From positions 2,724,501-2,788,500 of the forward strand of contig NZ_CP046566.1 of the NCBI RefSeq assembly GCF_009740285.1: a stretch of 64,000 nt of DNA. The letters are read 5' to 3'. Shown one piece after another: positions 1 through 8,258 of this stretch. A program made the position numbers and the translations under genes. The notes beneath the pieces are model-generated. The model saw only the letters and a program-made list of their open reading frames with translations, ran no database searches and had not been told where the DNA came from. This stretch comes from Phnomibacter ginsenosidimutans. Its GTDB lineage: Bacteria; Bacteroidota; Bacteroidia; Chitinophagales; Chitinophagaceae. The number at the start of each line of letters is the position of its first letter. Positions within the stretch are counted from its first letter, which is position 1.

Positions 1-1987
1 CGTTGCCACTACCCACCGTGGTTCGGTCGGTGTACCAGGTGCGGGCCAGTCGAAACCAAGCCGTGACCGATTTGCTGATATCGTAGTTGATATTGAAATA
101 ACCCCGGTACCCTTTGTCGTAAAAGGGCGGAATGGAAAAACTATACAGCACATCATTTTCAAAAGCGTACAAACGACTATTGTAATCGTCGGTTTCAAAA
201 TATTGCAACCTGAAATTGAGCGACAGCGGTTGCATCATGGGCTTGTACAGCATGTCGGCAAACACTAAAAAACCTTCTTCGGCCTGTGCGCCTTTACGGT
301 CGTACCACACCATTTCGGTACGGGCCCGCAGCGTTACAGCCGGCGACACTTTCAGCACCGCATGTGTACGCCAGTTTTGGCGGGCCACATCTTGGGTGAG
401 TGCCGTGGGCAAATTGGTATTGCTGTAGTTGATGGCTTTGGTTTCGCTGCGGTAGCGGGTGTAGACTTCCACTTGTTTGTTGGGCTTCCAGGTAAACTGT
501 ACCACATAGTCCTTCCCTTTCGAAGGCCGGTCTACCCGAAACTTCAGCCAGGGAAAACTGTACAAATCGGCATAGGCATCTATGCGAATGGTACGCAGCG
601 GCCGCAGCGATGCCCCGAAAAACATCCCCCGTTCATTGATTGGCGTGGTGCTTTCGGTAAATGCATTGGCATACAAACTGTGATAATTACGGTCAATGTT
701 GCGCACCTGCAACGACAGGTCTAAGCGAGGATCAACACTGGTGAGCAACCCTGCCACATACGCCTTGCCGCCACCAGGGTTCATGGCGTATTCGCCAAAG
801 GCATGCACATTACGCCAGGTGTAGGCAAACTCTGCACTCATGCCGGTGAGTTTATCGCCACCGAAAGCAAACTGGTTGTAAGGTTCATCCTGCTTTTGCA
901 ATGGCTTGCTCAACTGGTAGTGAATACCATTGGCAGCCAGCATCAGCTGTTTGTTTTTGTATTGCAATCTTCCGCCCGTAGCTGTTTGCGTAATGTTGTA
1001 GCGGTCATTCAACTCATTTTCTGTTCGGTGAAAGCCGCTGGTTAAAATACTGCTGATGTAATCTTCAAAATTGGCAGAATCAACCACTGCATTAGCCGAT
1101 ACTTTTCGGCGGGAAGCAAACACACTCAGCTGCAGTTTTTCTTTACCCACGGTGATGGCGGCACCCCGCATAAAATTGACTTCGCCGGGGCTGTTGTACG
1201 GCCTAAAGGTTTCGGCCTGCCGTTTGATGTTCATTACATCCACACTCTTGCGAAAAGCCAAGGATTGATAGACTAACAAACCCTGCCCAAGGTTAACTGT
1301 AAAATCGCCCAAGGCCAGTTGTTTTACCACACCCACATTGCGTACAAACAAGTGCATGCTGTAAAAATCGAAACCGTTTTTCTGAGCTCCTTTAAAGAAT
1401 TGTTCGCCGGGATCCTTCTCTCCCAATATGCCATATTGCAATTGGTTTTTGTACACGTATTTGTAGCGAAACAACAGCCGCTGCTGGCTACCCAAATACG
1501 TTGGCGGCATTGTGTCTTTTGGTAAAAACCCTTTACTCTTTTCCAAGGTTTGCCCCACCCGAAACAAGATATAATGATTGCCTTCCGTGAAGCGTTTGCG
1601 AAAGTTTTGCAATAAGTTTTCTGCCGGGCCAACGCTGATGTATGGCCGGATGCGGGCAATGGTTTCCAAATCCCAACCGGGCACGGATTGCAGTTCGTAT
1701 ACACTCAGCAGCAACCCATTGAGCCGGCGGTATTGCAAAAAGGTTTGTATCTGCAATTCGCTCAAAAAACGGAATACCTGCAAGTCGGCTTCCTGCGCCG
1801 TATTCATGTTGAGCGGGTTGCGGCTGTATTGCTGAATTTGTTGCAGGTAAGAATCGTCTTCGGTTTCCGTTTCATCCGCTTCGGCCAGGTTTTCCAACTG
1901 TTGCTCCACCGTAGTTTGTTGCACTACCTGTGCCTGCACATGCAAGAGCAGCATACAACCTACTATGAGCAACCAGCAACGTTTCAT
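1..1987 (-). CDS. Helix-hairpin-helix / outer-membrane barrel protein (partial)
   Basis: The frame is open from an ATG at 1987 to the window edge, about 662 residues, so the C-terminus is missing. It starts with a signal peptide (MKRCWLLIVGCMLLLHVQAQ). Residues about 50-125 contain two helix-hairpin-helix-like stretches (LNMNTAQEADLQVF, then LQSVPGWDLETIARIRPYI), as in ComEA-type proteins. The remainder is rich in alternating aromatic and polar strands typical of an outer-membrane barrel. This architecture is seen in Bacteroidota proteins annotated as helix-hairpin-helix proteins; their function is unknown to me, and DNA binding is not implied. It lies 3 bases downstream of the barrel gene at 1991-2848, so the two are probably one transcript. 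Confidence 0.75.
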   Translation of the reverse strand, partial: MKRCWLLIVGCMLLLHVQAQVVQQTTVEQQLENLAEADETETEDDSYLQQIQQYSRNPLNMNTAQEADLQVFRFLSELQIQTFLQYRRLNGLLLSVYELQSVPGWDLETIARIRPYISVGPAENLLQNFRKRFTEGNHYILFRVGQTLEKSKGFLPKDTMPPTYLGSQQRLLFRYKYVYKNQLQYGILGEKDPGEQFFKGAQKNGFDFYSMHLFVRNVGVVKQLALGDFTVNLGQGLLVYQSLAFRKSVDVMNIKRQAETFRPYNSPGEVNFMRGAAITVGKEKLQLSVFASRRKVSANAVVDSANFEDYISSILTSGFHRTENELNDRYNITQTATGGRLQYKNKQLMLAANGIHYQLSKPLQKQDEPYNQFAFGGDKLTGMSAEFAYTWRNVHAFGEYAMNPGGGKAYVAGLLTSVDPRLDLSLQVRNIDRNYHSLYANAFTESTTPINERGMFFGASLRPLRTIRIDAYADLYSFPWLKFRVDRPSKGKDYVVQFTWKPNKQVEVYTRYRSETKAINYSNTNLPTALTQDVARQNWRTHAVLKVSPAVTLRARTEMVWYDRKGAQAEEGFLVFADMLYKPMMQPLSLNFRLQYFETDDYNSRLYAFENDVLYSFSIPPFYDKGYRGYFNINYDISKSVTAWFRLARTWYTDRTTVGSGN

Positions 1988-1990
1988 ACA

Positions 1991-2848
1991 CTATAACGCT
2001 TTCGGATTGATGGCGCTTTCGGCCGATTTGTTTTTACCAAATTTTGCCAGCAACAAAATGCCGGGGCTCCAGCCCAACTGTTGGTGATAGCTGCCTGAAA
2101 TATCGATGCGAAAAGCGGGCAACTGAAAACCGACTGCAGCAAAGTAGTTGGACGTTTGCGTAGCTACCCCGCCCCGCACAAAAAACTGAGGCAGAAATGC
2201 ATAATGAATAGCCGCCTGCACATCCACCGGTTGGTTTTCTTCTTTGATAATTTCTACACCGGTAAACAATTTATCCGACACATCAATACCGGCACCCATG
2301 CTGTAGCGGCTGGGGATGCGTTCTTGTTCGTCTTTGCTCCACGCTGCTCGTATGGGGTTGTAGGCATTCACCCCAATATGTACCCGGTTGGCAAGGTGAA
2401 ACAGCATGCCCACACTACCGGTGAGGGCATTGGCATTGCCATAGATGCCTGATTGGCTGAGTTGCAGGTAGTGAAATGAGGCACCGATATCCACCGACTT
2501 GGTAATTCTTCTGCCATAGCTCAGCGACAGCTGCGATTGGTTTTGCTGCGCAAAGCCAAAGTAGGAAGCATGCACCCCAAAATTGCCGGAGCCGGTGTTG
2601 AGTCCTACAGCGCCATTGAACAGATTCAATTCTTGCAGCATAAAACGCCGCTCTGCATACGCCCCCGCCGACGATTGTGGCAATGCTGCCAAAGCCGCAG
2701 GGTTTACACGGCTCGAAAAGATATCGGCCTGCTTATCGCTGTAGGCAAATACGCCCAAATACCGGGCTGAGGCCGGCAGGGCAATGGATTGAGCATGTAC
2801 AGTTTTTCCCAGGGTTAGCAGGAACAGGGCGAAAAAAATCTCACACAC
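1991..2848 (-). CDS. Outer-membrane barrel protein, PorV/PorQ-like
   Basis: This encodes a 285-residue secreted protein starting at GTG 2848; an in-frame TAA lies two codons upstream, so no longer start is possible. A signal peptide (CEIFFALFLLTLGKTVHAQ) is followed by repeated amphipathic strands, Asn-Pro-Ala (SSRVNPAALAAL) near the mature N-terminus and a C-terminal strand, resembling the PorV/PorQ and UPF0164 type of barrels in Bacteroidota. The downstream helix-hairpin-helix gene follows after 3 bases. The role is unknown; an envelope or type IX secretion-linked function is inferred from family resemblance only. Confidence 0.6.
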   Translation of the reverse strand: MCEIFFALFLLTLGKTVHAQSIALPASARYLGVFAYSDKQADIFSSRVNPAALAALPQSSAGAYAERRFMLQELNLFNGAVGLNTGSGNFGVHASYFGFAQQNQSQLSLSYGRRITKSVDIGASFHYLQLSQSGIYGNANALTGSVGMLFHLANRVHIGVNAYNPIRAAWSKDEQERIPSRYSMGAGIDVSDKLFTGVEIIKEENQPVDVQAAIHYAFLPQFFVRGGVATQTSNYFAAVGFQLPAFRIDISGSYHQQLGWSPGILLLAKFGKNKSAESAINPKAL

Positions 2849-2949
2849 AGTTGTTTACCCGTGAAAATAGGTATTAATGATTGATTGCTATGGATTACCA
2901 AAATGTAAACAGCCGCCAGCCCATTTCCCAAAGGCCGCAGGCAGTTCCT

Positions 2950-2957
2950 TATCTTTG
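2950..2957 (+). promoter_or_regulatory. Bacteroidota -7 box for folD
   Basis: TATCTTTG matches the Bacteroidota -7 consensus TAnnTTTG exactly. It ends only 4 bases before the folD ATG at 2962, which supports that start and implies a leaderless or nearly leaderless transcript. No clear -33 TTTG was found. Confidence 0.5.
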
Positions 2958-2961
2958 CGGC

Positions 2962-3834
2962 ATGCAATTATTGGATGGAAAAGTAGCCTCGGCTGCTATC
3001 AAGGAAAAAGTAAAATCATTGGTAGCCGAACGGCTGCAACAGGGCAAAAAAGCACCGCATCTGGCGGCCATTTTGGTAGGTACCGATGGTGCCAGCGAAA
3101 CCTACGTAGCCAGCAAGGTAAAAACCTGCGAAGAGTTGGGCTTTGCTTCAACGCTCATCAGAATGGACAGCGACACAACCGAAGCCGCTTTACTGGAGCA
3201 GATAGAAGCCCTCAATGCCAACGATGATGTGGACGGCATTTTGGTACAACTGCCACTACCCAAACACATTTCCGAAGCCAAAGTGATTGAAACCATCCAC
3301 CCCAACAAAGACGTAGACGGATTTCACCCCGTAAGTGTAGGCCGGCTGGTGCAAGGCCTGGAAAGTTTTATTCCGGCCACGCCATACGGCATCACGCTTA
3401 TGCTGGAGCAATACAACATACCTACCAGCGGCAAGCATGCCGTTGTCATTGGCCGCAGCAATATTGTGGGTCGCCCTATGAGCATTTTGCTGAGCAGCCA
3501 GCACCCCTATGGCAACTGCACCGTTACCGTTTGCCACAGCAAAACCGCCAACCTGAAAGAACTGACTTTGCAGGCCGACATCATTGTAGCAGCACTGGGC
3601 AGGCCCGGCTTCCTCACCGGCGATATGGTAAAGGAAGGAGCTGTCATCATCGACGTGGGCATTACCCGTGTGCCCGATGCCAGCAAAAAGAAAGGTTTTG
3701 CCATTAAGGGTGATGTAGACTTTGACAGCGTGGCCCCCAAGAGCAGTTGGATTACACCCGTACCCGGTGGCGTAGGTCTCATGACCATTGGTGCCCTCAT
3801 GATGAACACACTGGCTGCCTCCGATCGTCGTTAA
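2962..3834 (+). CDS. folD: Bifunctional methylenetetrahydrofolate dehydrogenase/cyclohydrolase FolD
   Basis: This cytosolic enzyme interconverts 5,10-methylene-, methenyl- and 10-formyl-tetrahydrofolate using NADP. The 290-residue length fits the family. Visible family motifs are the substrate segment [15 protein letters not shown] with the catalytic Lys, [12 protein letters not shown], the cofactor-binding [14 protein letters not shown] and the C-terminal [16 protein letters not shown]. An upstream ATG at 2881 would add 27 unrelated residues; the start at 2962 fits both the family N-terminus (MQLLDGK) and the promoter box just before it. It is divergent from the barrel gene at 1991-2848. Confidence 0.95.
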   Translation: MQLLDGKVASAAIKEKVKSLVAERLQQGKKAPHLAAILVGTDGASETYVASKVKTCEELGFASTLIRMDSDTTEAALLEQIEALNANDDVDGILVQLPLPKHISEAKVIETIHPNKDVDGFHPVSVGRLVQGLESFIPATPYGITLMLEQYNIPTSGKHAVVIGRSNIVGRPMSILLSSQHPYGNCTVTVCHSKTANLKELTLQADIIVAALGRPGFLTGDMVKEGAVIIDVGITRVPDASKKKGFAIKGDVDFDSVAPKSSWITPVPGGVGLMTIGALMMNTLAASDRR

Positions 3835-3877
3835 TTTTTAGTGCCTGTTTCATTCAGGGATTTCCAAAGCAAATACG

Positions 3878-4501
3878 TTGAACCAACAATACTTGAATCA
3901 AACAGCTACACTTCCCGTAATGGAAGCCTTTTACACCCTGCAGGGCGAAGGCTACCATACTGGCAGGGCAGCCTATTTTATTCGCCTGGGCGGCTGCGAT
4001 GTAGGCTGCGTATGGTGCGATGTAAAGGACAGCTGGGATGCCAGCAAACATCCACAACAATCCATAACCGACATTGTAAGTGCTGCCGCTTCCTTTCCCG
4101 GACGCATGGCGGTGATTACCGGCGGCGAACCGCTCATGCACAACCTCGATGCACTAACCGCGGCTTTGCATGAAGCCGGCTTCAGCATCAACATCGAAAC
4201 CTCTGGCTCATCGCCACTCAGCGGCCAGGTCGACTGGATTTGTGTTTCGCCCAAAAAGTTTAAAGCGCCCCTGCCCGAAGTACTGGCCGCAGCCCACGAA
4301 CTGAAAGTGGTGGTGTTTAATAAAACTGATTTTGACTGGGCTGAAAAACACGCCGCCATGGTGCCTGCGCATTGCAAATTGTATTTACAACCCGAGTGGG
4401 AAAAACGCAACGAAATGACGCCGCTGATTGTTGAGTACATTCAGCAGCATCCGCAGTGGCAACTGAGTTTACAAACACATAAATACATTGGGGTACCGTG
4501 A
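3878..4501 (+). CDS. queE: 7-carboxy-7-deazaguanine synthase QueE
   Basis: A radical SAM enzyme of the queuosine/7-deazaguanine pathway that converts carboxytetrahydropterin to 7-carboxy-7-deazaguanine. The 207-residue protein has the CX3CX2C iron-sulfur motif (GGCDVGCVWCD), the N-terminal EAFYTLQGEG and the SAM-binding TGGEP. The TTG at 3878 is chosen because the residues before the first ATG (3920), TATLPVMEAF, look like the family N-terminus; the ATG would give a slightly short protein. It follows folD by 43 bases. The other queuosine genes are not in the window. Confidence 0.9.
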   Translation: MNQQYLNQTATLPVMEAFYTLQGEGYHTGRAAYFIRLGGCDVGCVWCDVKDSWDASKHPQQSITDIVSAAASFPGRMAVITGGEPLMHNLDALTAALHEAGFSINIETSGSSPLSGQVDWICVSPKKFKAPLPEVLAAAHELKVVVFNKTDFDWAEKHAAMVPAHCKLYLQPEWEKRNEMTPLIVEYIQQHPQWQLSLQTHKYIGVP

Positions 4502-4504
4502 GGA

Positions 4505-4560
4505 AGTGGGTTGGTTAATTGGGTGATTAGTTGATTGGTTAATTAGTTAATTAGGGAATG
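4505..4560. repeat. Degenerate TTAATTAG/TTGATT low-complexity repeat
   Basis: The gap between queE and the methyltransferase holds a run of irregular, closely related words (ggttaatt, gattagttg, ttaattagttaattag). Similar AT-rich word arrays flank the terminator near 16.1 kb. No gene is seen here. Confidence 0.5.
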
Positions 4561-4613
4561 GGGGACTGAAAACTGCACATTAAGGAGCATAGGAACGCAA
4601 CAACAAAACAGCT

Positions 4614-5357
4614 ATGTACGAACACGATAGTATAAAACCATTTGAAGGCAAAGAAGGCAGCAAGAAAGAGCAGGTAGCAGATATGTTCAACCAGATTGCT
4701 CACCGCTACGATTTTCTCAACCGCTTTTTGAGTGCAGGTATTGATGTCGGCTGGCGCAAAAAAGCCATCAAACAATTGGCTGGCCTGCAACCTGCTACCC
4801 TGCTGGATGTAGCCACGGGCACTGCCGATGTGGCGCTGATGGCCAAAAACATGTTGCCCAGTTTGCAGCAGGTTACCGGCATCGACATTAGTGATGGCAT
4901 GCTCGAATTGGGTCGTAAAAAAATTGCTGACCGCCAGTTGAGCAACAGCATACAGCTGTTCAATGGCGACAGCGAGGCAATAAATTTTCCTGATGCATCG
5001 TTTGATGCCATTACGGTAGCTTTCGGGGTACGCAATTTTGCCCATTTGGAAAAAGGCCTCAGCGAAATGCTGCGGGTGCTGAAGCCGGGTGGCAAAGTGG
5101 TGATACTCGAATTTAGTAAGCCCAGCTTGCCCGGTGTGAAAGGATTGTACAACCTGTACACAAAAACGGTTGCACCCGGTGCAGGTGGTTTCATTGCCGG
5201 CAACAAAGCCGCTTACAAATACCTGAATGATAGCATTCAGGCATTTCCCGAAGGCAACCAATTTGTAGAGATCATGAAAAAATGCGGTTATGTAAGCACT
5301 TACAAAAAACCGCTGAGCTTAGGAATATGTACTATTTATTGCGGAAGCAAGTCCTGA
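4614..5357 (+). CDS. ubiE: Demethylmenaquinone methyltransferase UbiE/MenG
   Basis: A SAM-dependent C-methyltransferase catalysing the last step of menaquinone synthesis (demethylmenaquinone to menaquinone). The 247-residue protein has the family N-terminal block VADMFNQIAHRYDFLNRFLS, SAM motif I LLDVATGTADVAL, the FGVRNF motif and the post-motif block MLRVLKPGGKVVILEFSKP. Bacteroidota use menaquinone, so the MenG role is preferred to ubiquinone. The next gene, porT, begins inside its last 31 bases in another frame, indicating translational coupling. Confidence 0.95.
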   Translation: MYEHDSIKPFEGKEGSKKEQVADMFNQIAHRYDFLNRFLSAGIDVGWRKKAIKQLAGLQPATLLDVATGTADVALMAKNMLPSLQQVTGIDISDGMLELGRKKIADRQLSNSIQLFNGDSEAINFPDASFDAITVAFGVRNFAHLEKGLSEMLRVLKPGGKVVILEFSKPSLPGVKGLYNLYTKTVAPGAGGFIAGNKAAYKYLNDSIQAFPEGNQFVEIMKKCGYVSTYKKPLSLGICTIYCGSKS

Positions 5358-6052
5358 TTGTTGTAGCCGGCTTACTAGCCCTGAGTACTGTGCAGGCACA
5401 AAATTTGAAAACCCTGCACCGGCTCGAACGGGAGAATGATCCGTTTTATTTTGGCCTGAGTCTAGGGTACGCTTCTTCGTACCTGCACCCCAGCAAGCAC
5501 GCAATATTTTTGCAAAACGACAGCATCCTGACAGCCGAACCCAACCGCAGTCCGGGCTACTCACTGCGTTTGATAGCGACAGCCCGCCTCAGCAAACGTT
5601 TTGAAGTACGGGCCAATCCCGGCCTCATTCTCGGCCTCGACCGCTCTTTTACGTACACATTAGGCAGCCGCCAGTTGTTCGAAGAACCGGTTCAAACCAA
5701 AATCATTCAAAGCAATATTGCTACGTTTCCGTTTCACCTCAAGTTCAACTCCGACCGCATCAACAATTTTAAAGTGTATGTGCTGGCCGGTGTGAAATAC
5801 GATATTGATTTGGCCAGCAATGCCAAAACCAGAAATGCGGATGATTTGGTAAAACTGAAAAAGAATGATTTTGGTGCTGAAGTAGGTATCGGCTTCAATT
5901 TTTACCTGCCCTTTGTAACGGTTTCGCCGGAAATAAAATTCAGCAACGGCCTCAGCAATATTCATGCAAGAGATGCTGCGCTGAAATATTCCAGCGTGTT
6001 TGATCAATTGCGTTCCCGCATGGTCTTCTTCACTATACATTTGGAGCAATAA
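5327..6052 (+). CDS. porT: PorT-family outer-membrane protein (type IX secretion)
   Basis: PorT is an eight-stranded outer-membrane barrel needed for type IX protein secretion in Bacteroidota. The 241-residue protein has a signal peptide (MYYLLRKQVLIVVAGLLALSTVQAQ) and PorT-like blocks: FYFGLSLGYASS, the NFKVYVLAGVKYDIDLAS strand, FGAEVGIGFNFYLPFVTVSPEIKFSNGL and a C-terminal strand RSRMVFFTIHLEQ. The start at 5327 gives the signal peptide exactly; an upstream ATG (5282) does not. It overlaps the methyltransferase gene by 31 bases. A fragment of its 3' end is duplicated at 6886-6943. Confidence 0.8.
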   Translation: MYYLLRKQVLIVVAGLLALSTVQAQNLKTLHRLERENDPFYFGLSLGYASSYLHPSKHAIFLQNDSILTAEPNRSPGYSLRLIATARLSKRFEVRANPGLILGLDRSFTYTLGSRQLFEEPVQTKIIQSNIATFPFHLKFNSDRINNFKVYVLAGVKYDIDLASNAKTRNADDLVKLKKNDFGAEVGIGFNFYLPFVTVSPEIKFSNGLSNIHARDAALKYSSVFDQLRSRMVFFTIHLEQ

Positions 6053-6074
6053 TTCATTTGCTCAACGCTCTACT

Positions 6075-6617
6075 ATGAAATTCTGGATGGCCTTACTGCT
6101 CTGCAGTAGTAATTCTGTTTGTATGTCGCAGGAAAATGTTGTCATCCAGCGCAACACCTACAGCATGATGGTAGATGCGAACTTGGATATCGATTCGACA
6201 GGTGCATCAAATACTGATTTGATTGTACGCTTTCCGTTAAAATCTGTGGCCGACAGATTTAGTGAAAACATCAATGTGATGATTGACTCTGTCAGTGGTC
6301 GGGGTCTTAGTTTAAAAGAATATGTACGTGCATCTGCCATATATATGAAAAGCAGATTCAGCGACATTATCATGAACGAAAGCAAAGAATTAAAGTCGCC
6401 AAACGGTCAACATTATATTGAACTAGTTTATACTGCCTCTCTCAACAAATTCGAACTTCAGTTTGAGCAACGCTATATCCAAACAACCAACGCTGTCATT
6501 GTGATTACATTTACAGCAGAGCAAAATCAATTCAACAATTACAAGGAAAAGGCTAGGAAAATATTGGATTCAATTAAGCTGAACGAAAATCCAAAATTTT
6601 TAACTTTAGAGGAATGA
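6075..6617 (+). CDS. Secreted DcrB/PsbP-like protein, copy 1
   Basis: A 180-residue protein with an N-terminal export signal (MKFWMALLLCSSNSVCMSQ) and a fold pattern like the DcrB/PsbP family (N-terminal hairpin, LVYTASLN and FEQRYI strands, a C-terminal helix YKEKARKILDSIKL). The function is unknown. It is about half identical to the gene at 6964-7476 and starts 22 bases after porT. The cleavage region is less typical than in copy 2 (MSQ versus AAQ). Confidence 0.6.
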   Translation: MKFWMALLLCSSNSVCMSQENVVIQRNTYSMMVDANLDIDSTGASNTDLIVRFPLKSVADRFSENINVMIDSVSGRGLSLKEYVRASAIYMKSRFSDIIMNESKELKSPNGQHYIELVYTASLNKFELQFEQRYIQTTNAVIVITFTAEQNQFNNYKEKARKILDSIKLNENPKFLTLEE

Positions 6618-6719
6618 AATGGTTTAACACTGTACCTCTGAGAAGAGAGTTTCGAATCATTTAAATCAAGTTCCACCCTTGCAAATGGCCTACTGCAAGC
6701 TGCACATTCTTCTTCTGAT

Positions 6720-6882
6720 TTGCCTTAAGCTTTCTGCCTTCCGCCTTCATTAAAATCATACTCTCTCCGGAACATATTCCACCGGATACCAATGCCAGCA
6801 ACAATAGTTGTTTGTTTGGCTTGTACATCGGTGTCAAAAATGCGGCACATCAGGTTGGCATCGAGAAAAAGAATTCTTTCAA
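6720..6882 (-). pseudogene. Relic of the 3' end of a RemB-like gene
   Basis: About 160 bases here align with 8229-8393, the 3' end and downstream flank of the RemB-like gene on the minus strand, with roughly 15-20 percent differences (for example the shared blocks ctctccggaacatattcc and tttgtttggcttgtacatcg). The frame no longer has the stop of the parent gene and there is no upstream part, so this is not a functional gene. It marks one edge of an old tandem duplication. Confidence 0.8.
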
Positions 6883-6885
6883 CCG

Positions 6886-6943
6886 AGTTTGATCAATTGC
6901 ATTCTCGAATGGTCTTCTTCACCCTACATTTGGAGCAATAATT
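6886..6943 (+). pseudogene. Relic of the porT 3' end
   Basis: This segment matches 5999-6052: it encodes FDQLHSRMVFFTLHLEQ and a stop, nearly the same as the C-terminal residues of PorT. It is followed by the same spacer (tttggagcaataattcatt) that precedes copy 1 of the DcrB-like gene. It has no start and is a duplication scar. Confidence 0.85.
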
Positions 6944-6963
6944 CATTGCTCAAATTTTTTCCT

Positions 6964-7476
6964 ATGAAATTTTGGATGGCTTTGCTGCTGTGCAGCGTAA
7001 CGGCAGTTGTTGCAGCCCAGGAAACAATCACCATCAAGCGGTCAACTTATGGCATTGCTGTAGACAAATCTATGCGCATAGATACTGCCGGCACCTCTAT
7101 GGCAGACTTTATCGCTTTCTTTCCCTTGCAATCAGAAACCGACAAGTTTGGTGAAAACCTGAATGTGGTAATGGAACCCACCAATGGTGTGGATGTAACG
7201 CTGGAAGAATATGTTCGTATGTCGCTTGAGCAACTGAAACAGTATTTTGGTGATATAGCTATTGTTGAAAACAAAACCGTATCAACTACTAAAGGACAGC
7301 CATACCATAAGCTCGTATATACAGCCAGCATGAACGGTTTCTTGCTGCAATTTGAACAACGTTACATCAGCACTGCCGACTACACATATGTACTCACATT
7401 TACAGCAGAGCAAAGCCAATTCAATGCTTACAAAGAAAAAGCGGGTAAAATATTGGGGTCTTTTAAGCTGCATTAA
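6964..7476 (+). CDS. Secreted DcrB/PsbP-like protein, copy 2
   Basis: This 170-residue paralogue of 6075-6617 has a clean signal peptide (MKFWMALLLCSVTAVVAAQ) and the conserved blocks KLVYTASMNGF, LQFEQRYIS, LTFTAEQSQFNAYKEKAGKIL. The start at 6964 is the ATG matching copy 1; the longer open frame from 6808 runs through the duplicated relics and is not coding. Its stop overlaps by 4 bases the stop of the convergent acyl-carrier-like gene. The function is unknown; export to periplasm or surface is inferred. Confidence 0.65.
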   Translation: MKFWMALLLCSVTAVVAAQETITIKRSTYGIAVDKSMRIDTAGTSMADFIAFFPLQSETDKFGENLNVVMEPTNGVDVTLEEYVRMSLEQLKQYFGDIAIVENKTVSTTKGQPYHKLVYTASMNGFLLQFEQRYISTADYTYVLTFTAEQSQFNAYKEKAGKILGSFKLH

Positions 7477-8174
7477 TTGATACCCAAATCATCTACTAAT
7501 TTGGCTTCCGGCGCAAGCTCTTCTTTTGAGCAGCCAATTTTATCCATCAAAATCGTATAAACGATTTCTGTAACTGCCTGTTGATTGATGCCATGCGATT
7601 GTATGAGCATGCCGCTATTCAATTGAATTATATCCTGTACAAACAGGCGTATACTTTTTGCAGGAATACAAGTTTTAAAAGTTGTTATCAATACGTTCAA
7701 CACAAGCATGAAAAGAATTACACCAATGCCTGTGTAATACCAACTTTGATACTTACTGTCATCACTAAAAATCCAAATAGCTAACAGCGCTGCATTGAAA
7801 AGTAGCGTAGCCAAAACTGCATACCGAAACCAAGATTTGTATGGGTTTGGCAATTGTAATGCGGGCAATTCAAATCTCGTTGTTGCTTTCAATTGCTCAT
7901 AAGCAAGTCTCCTGCCCGCTTTTGGCATCAGTGCATTGAGATCCGTTTCCAATGAAATATGAGCTTCAGAAAAAAGCTGTTCTTTCAATGCTTTGCGCAA
8001 CCTGAAGAATACAATTTGGTGCAAGCAGCCGTCAACAGATTGATGCTGCAATTTGCTTTGAACGACTTGTAACAAATCTCCAACAGTAATGATTTTTTCA
8101 GCTTCTGCATCTGGAATAGCAATCCCGAAGGTTTGCTCAATTTCCATGATAATTTCTACAGAATCCAATCCCAT
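7473..8174 (-). CDS. Membrane protein with split (circularly permuted) acyl carrier domain
   Basis: The 233-residue protein begins MGLDSVEIIMEIEQTFGIAI, which is the phosphopantetheine attachment site (Ser5 in GLDS) and helix II of an acyl carrier protein, and continues through PDAEAEKIITVGDLLQVVQ (helices III-IV). Helix I, normally before the Ser, is instead at the very C-terminus (residues 200-233: TEIVYTILMDKIGCSKEEL, then APEAKLVDDLGIN). Between them lie a charged region and two probable membrane helices (about 116-136 and 146-166). No in-frame start codon lies in the stretch just upstream of the ATG. The substrate and partner enzymes are unknown. It lies 84 bases beyond the start-distal end of a RemB-like gene on the same strand. 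Confidence 0.7.
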   Translation of the reverse strand: MGLDSVEIIMEIEQTFGIAIPDAEAEKIITVGDLLQVVQSKLQHQSVDGCLHQIVFFRLRKALKEQLFSEAHISLETDLNALMPKAGRRLAYEQLKATTRFELPALQLPNPYKSWFRYAVLATLLFNAALLAIWIFSDDSKYQSWYYTGIGVILFMLVLNVLITTFKTCIPAKSIRLFVQDIIQLNSGMLIQSHGINQQAVTEIVYTILMDKIGCSKEELAPEAKLVDDLGIN

Positions 8175-8258
8175 TAAGCAGGTGTGTTTGGTACTTTGTT
8201 GATAAAGAATGTCCCTCCCTTCTACCCTTTGCCTTCAGCGTTCTGCATTCAGCCTTCG

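Noticed and set aside
6808-6963. Extended upstream start for the second DcrB-like gene
   Set aside because: The extension translates the RemB and porT relics; the paralogue and signal peptide place the start at 6964.
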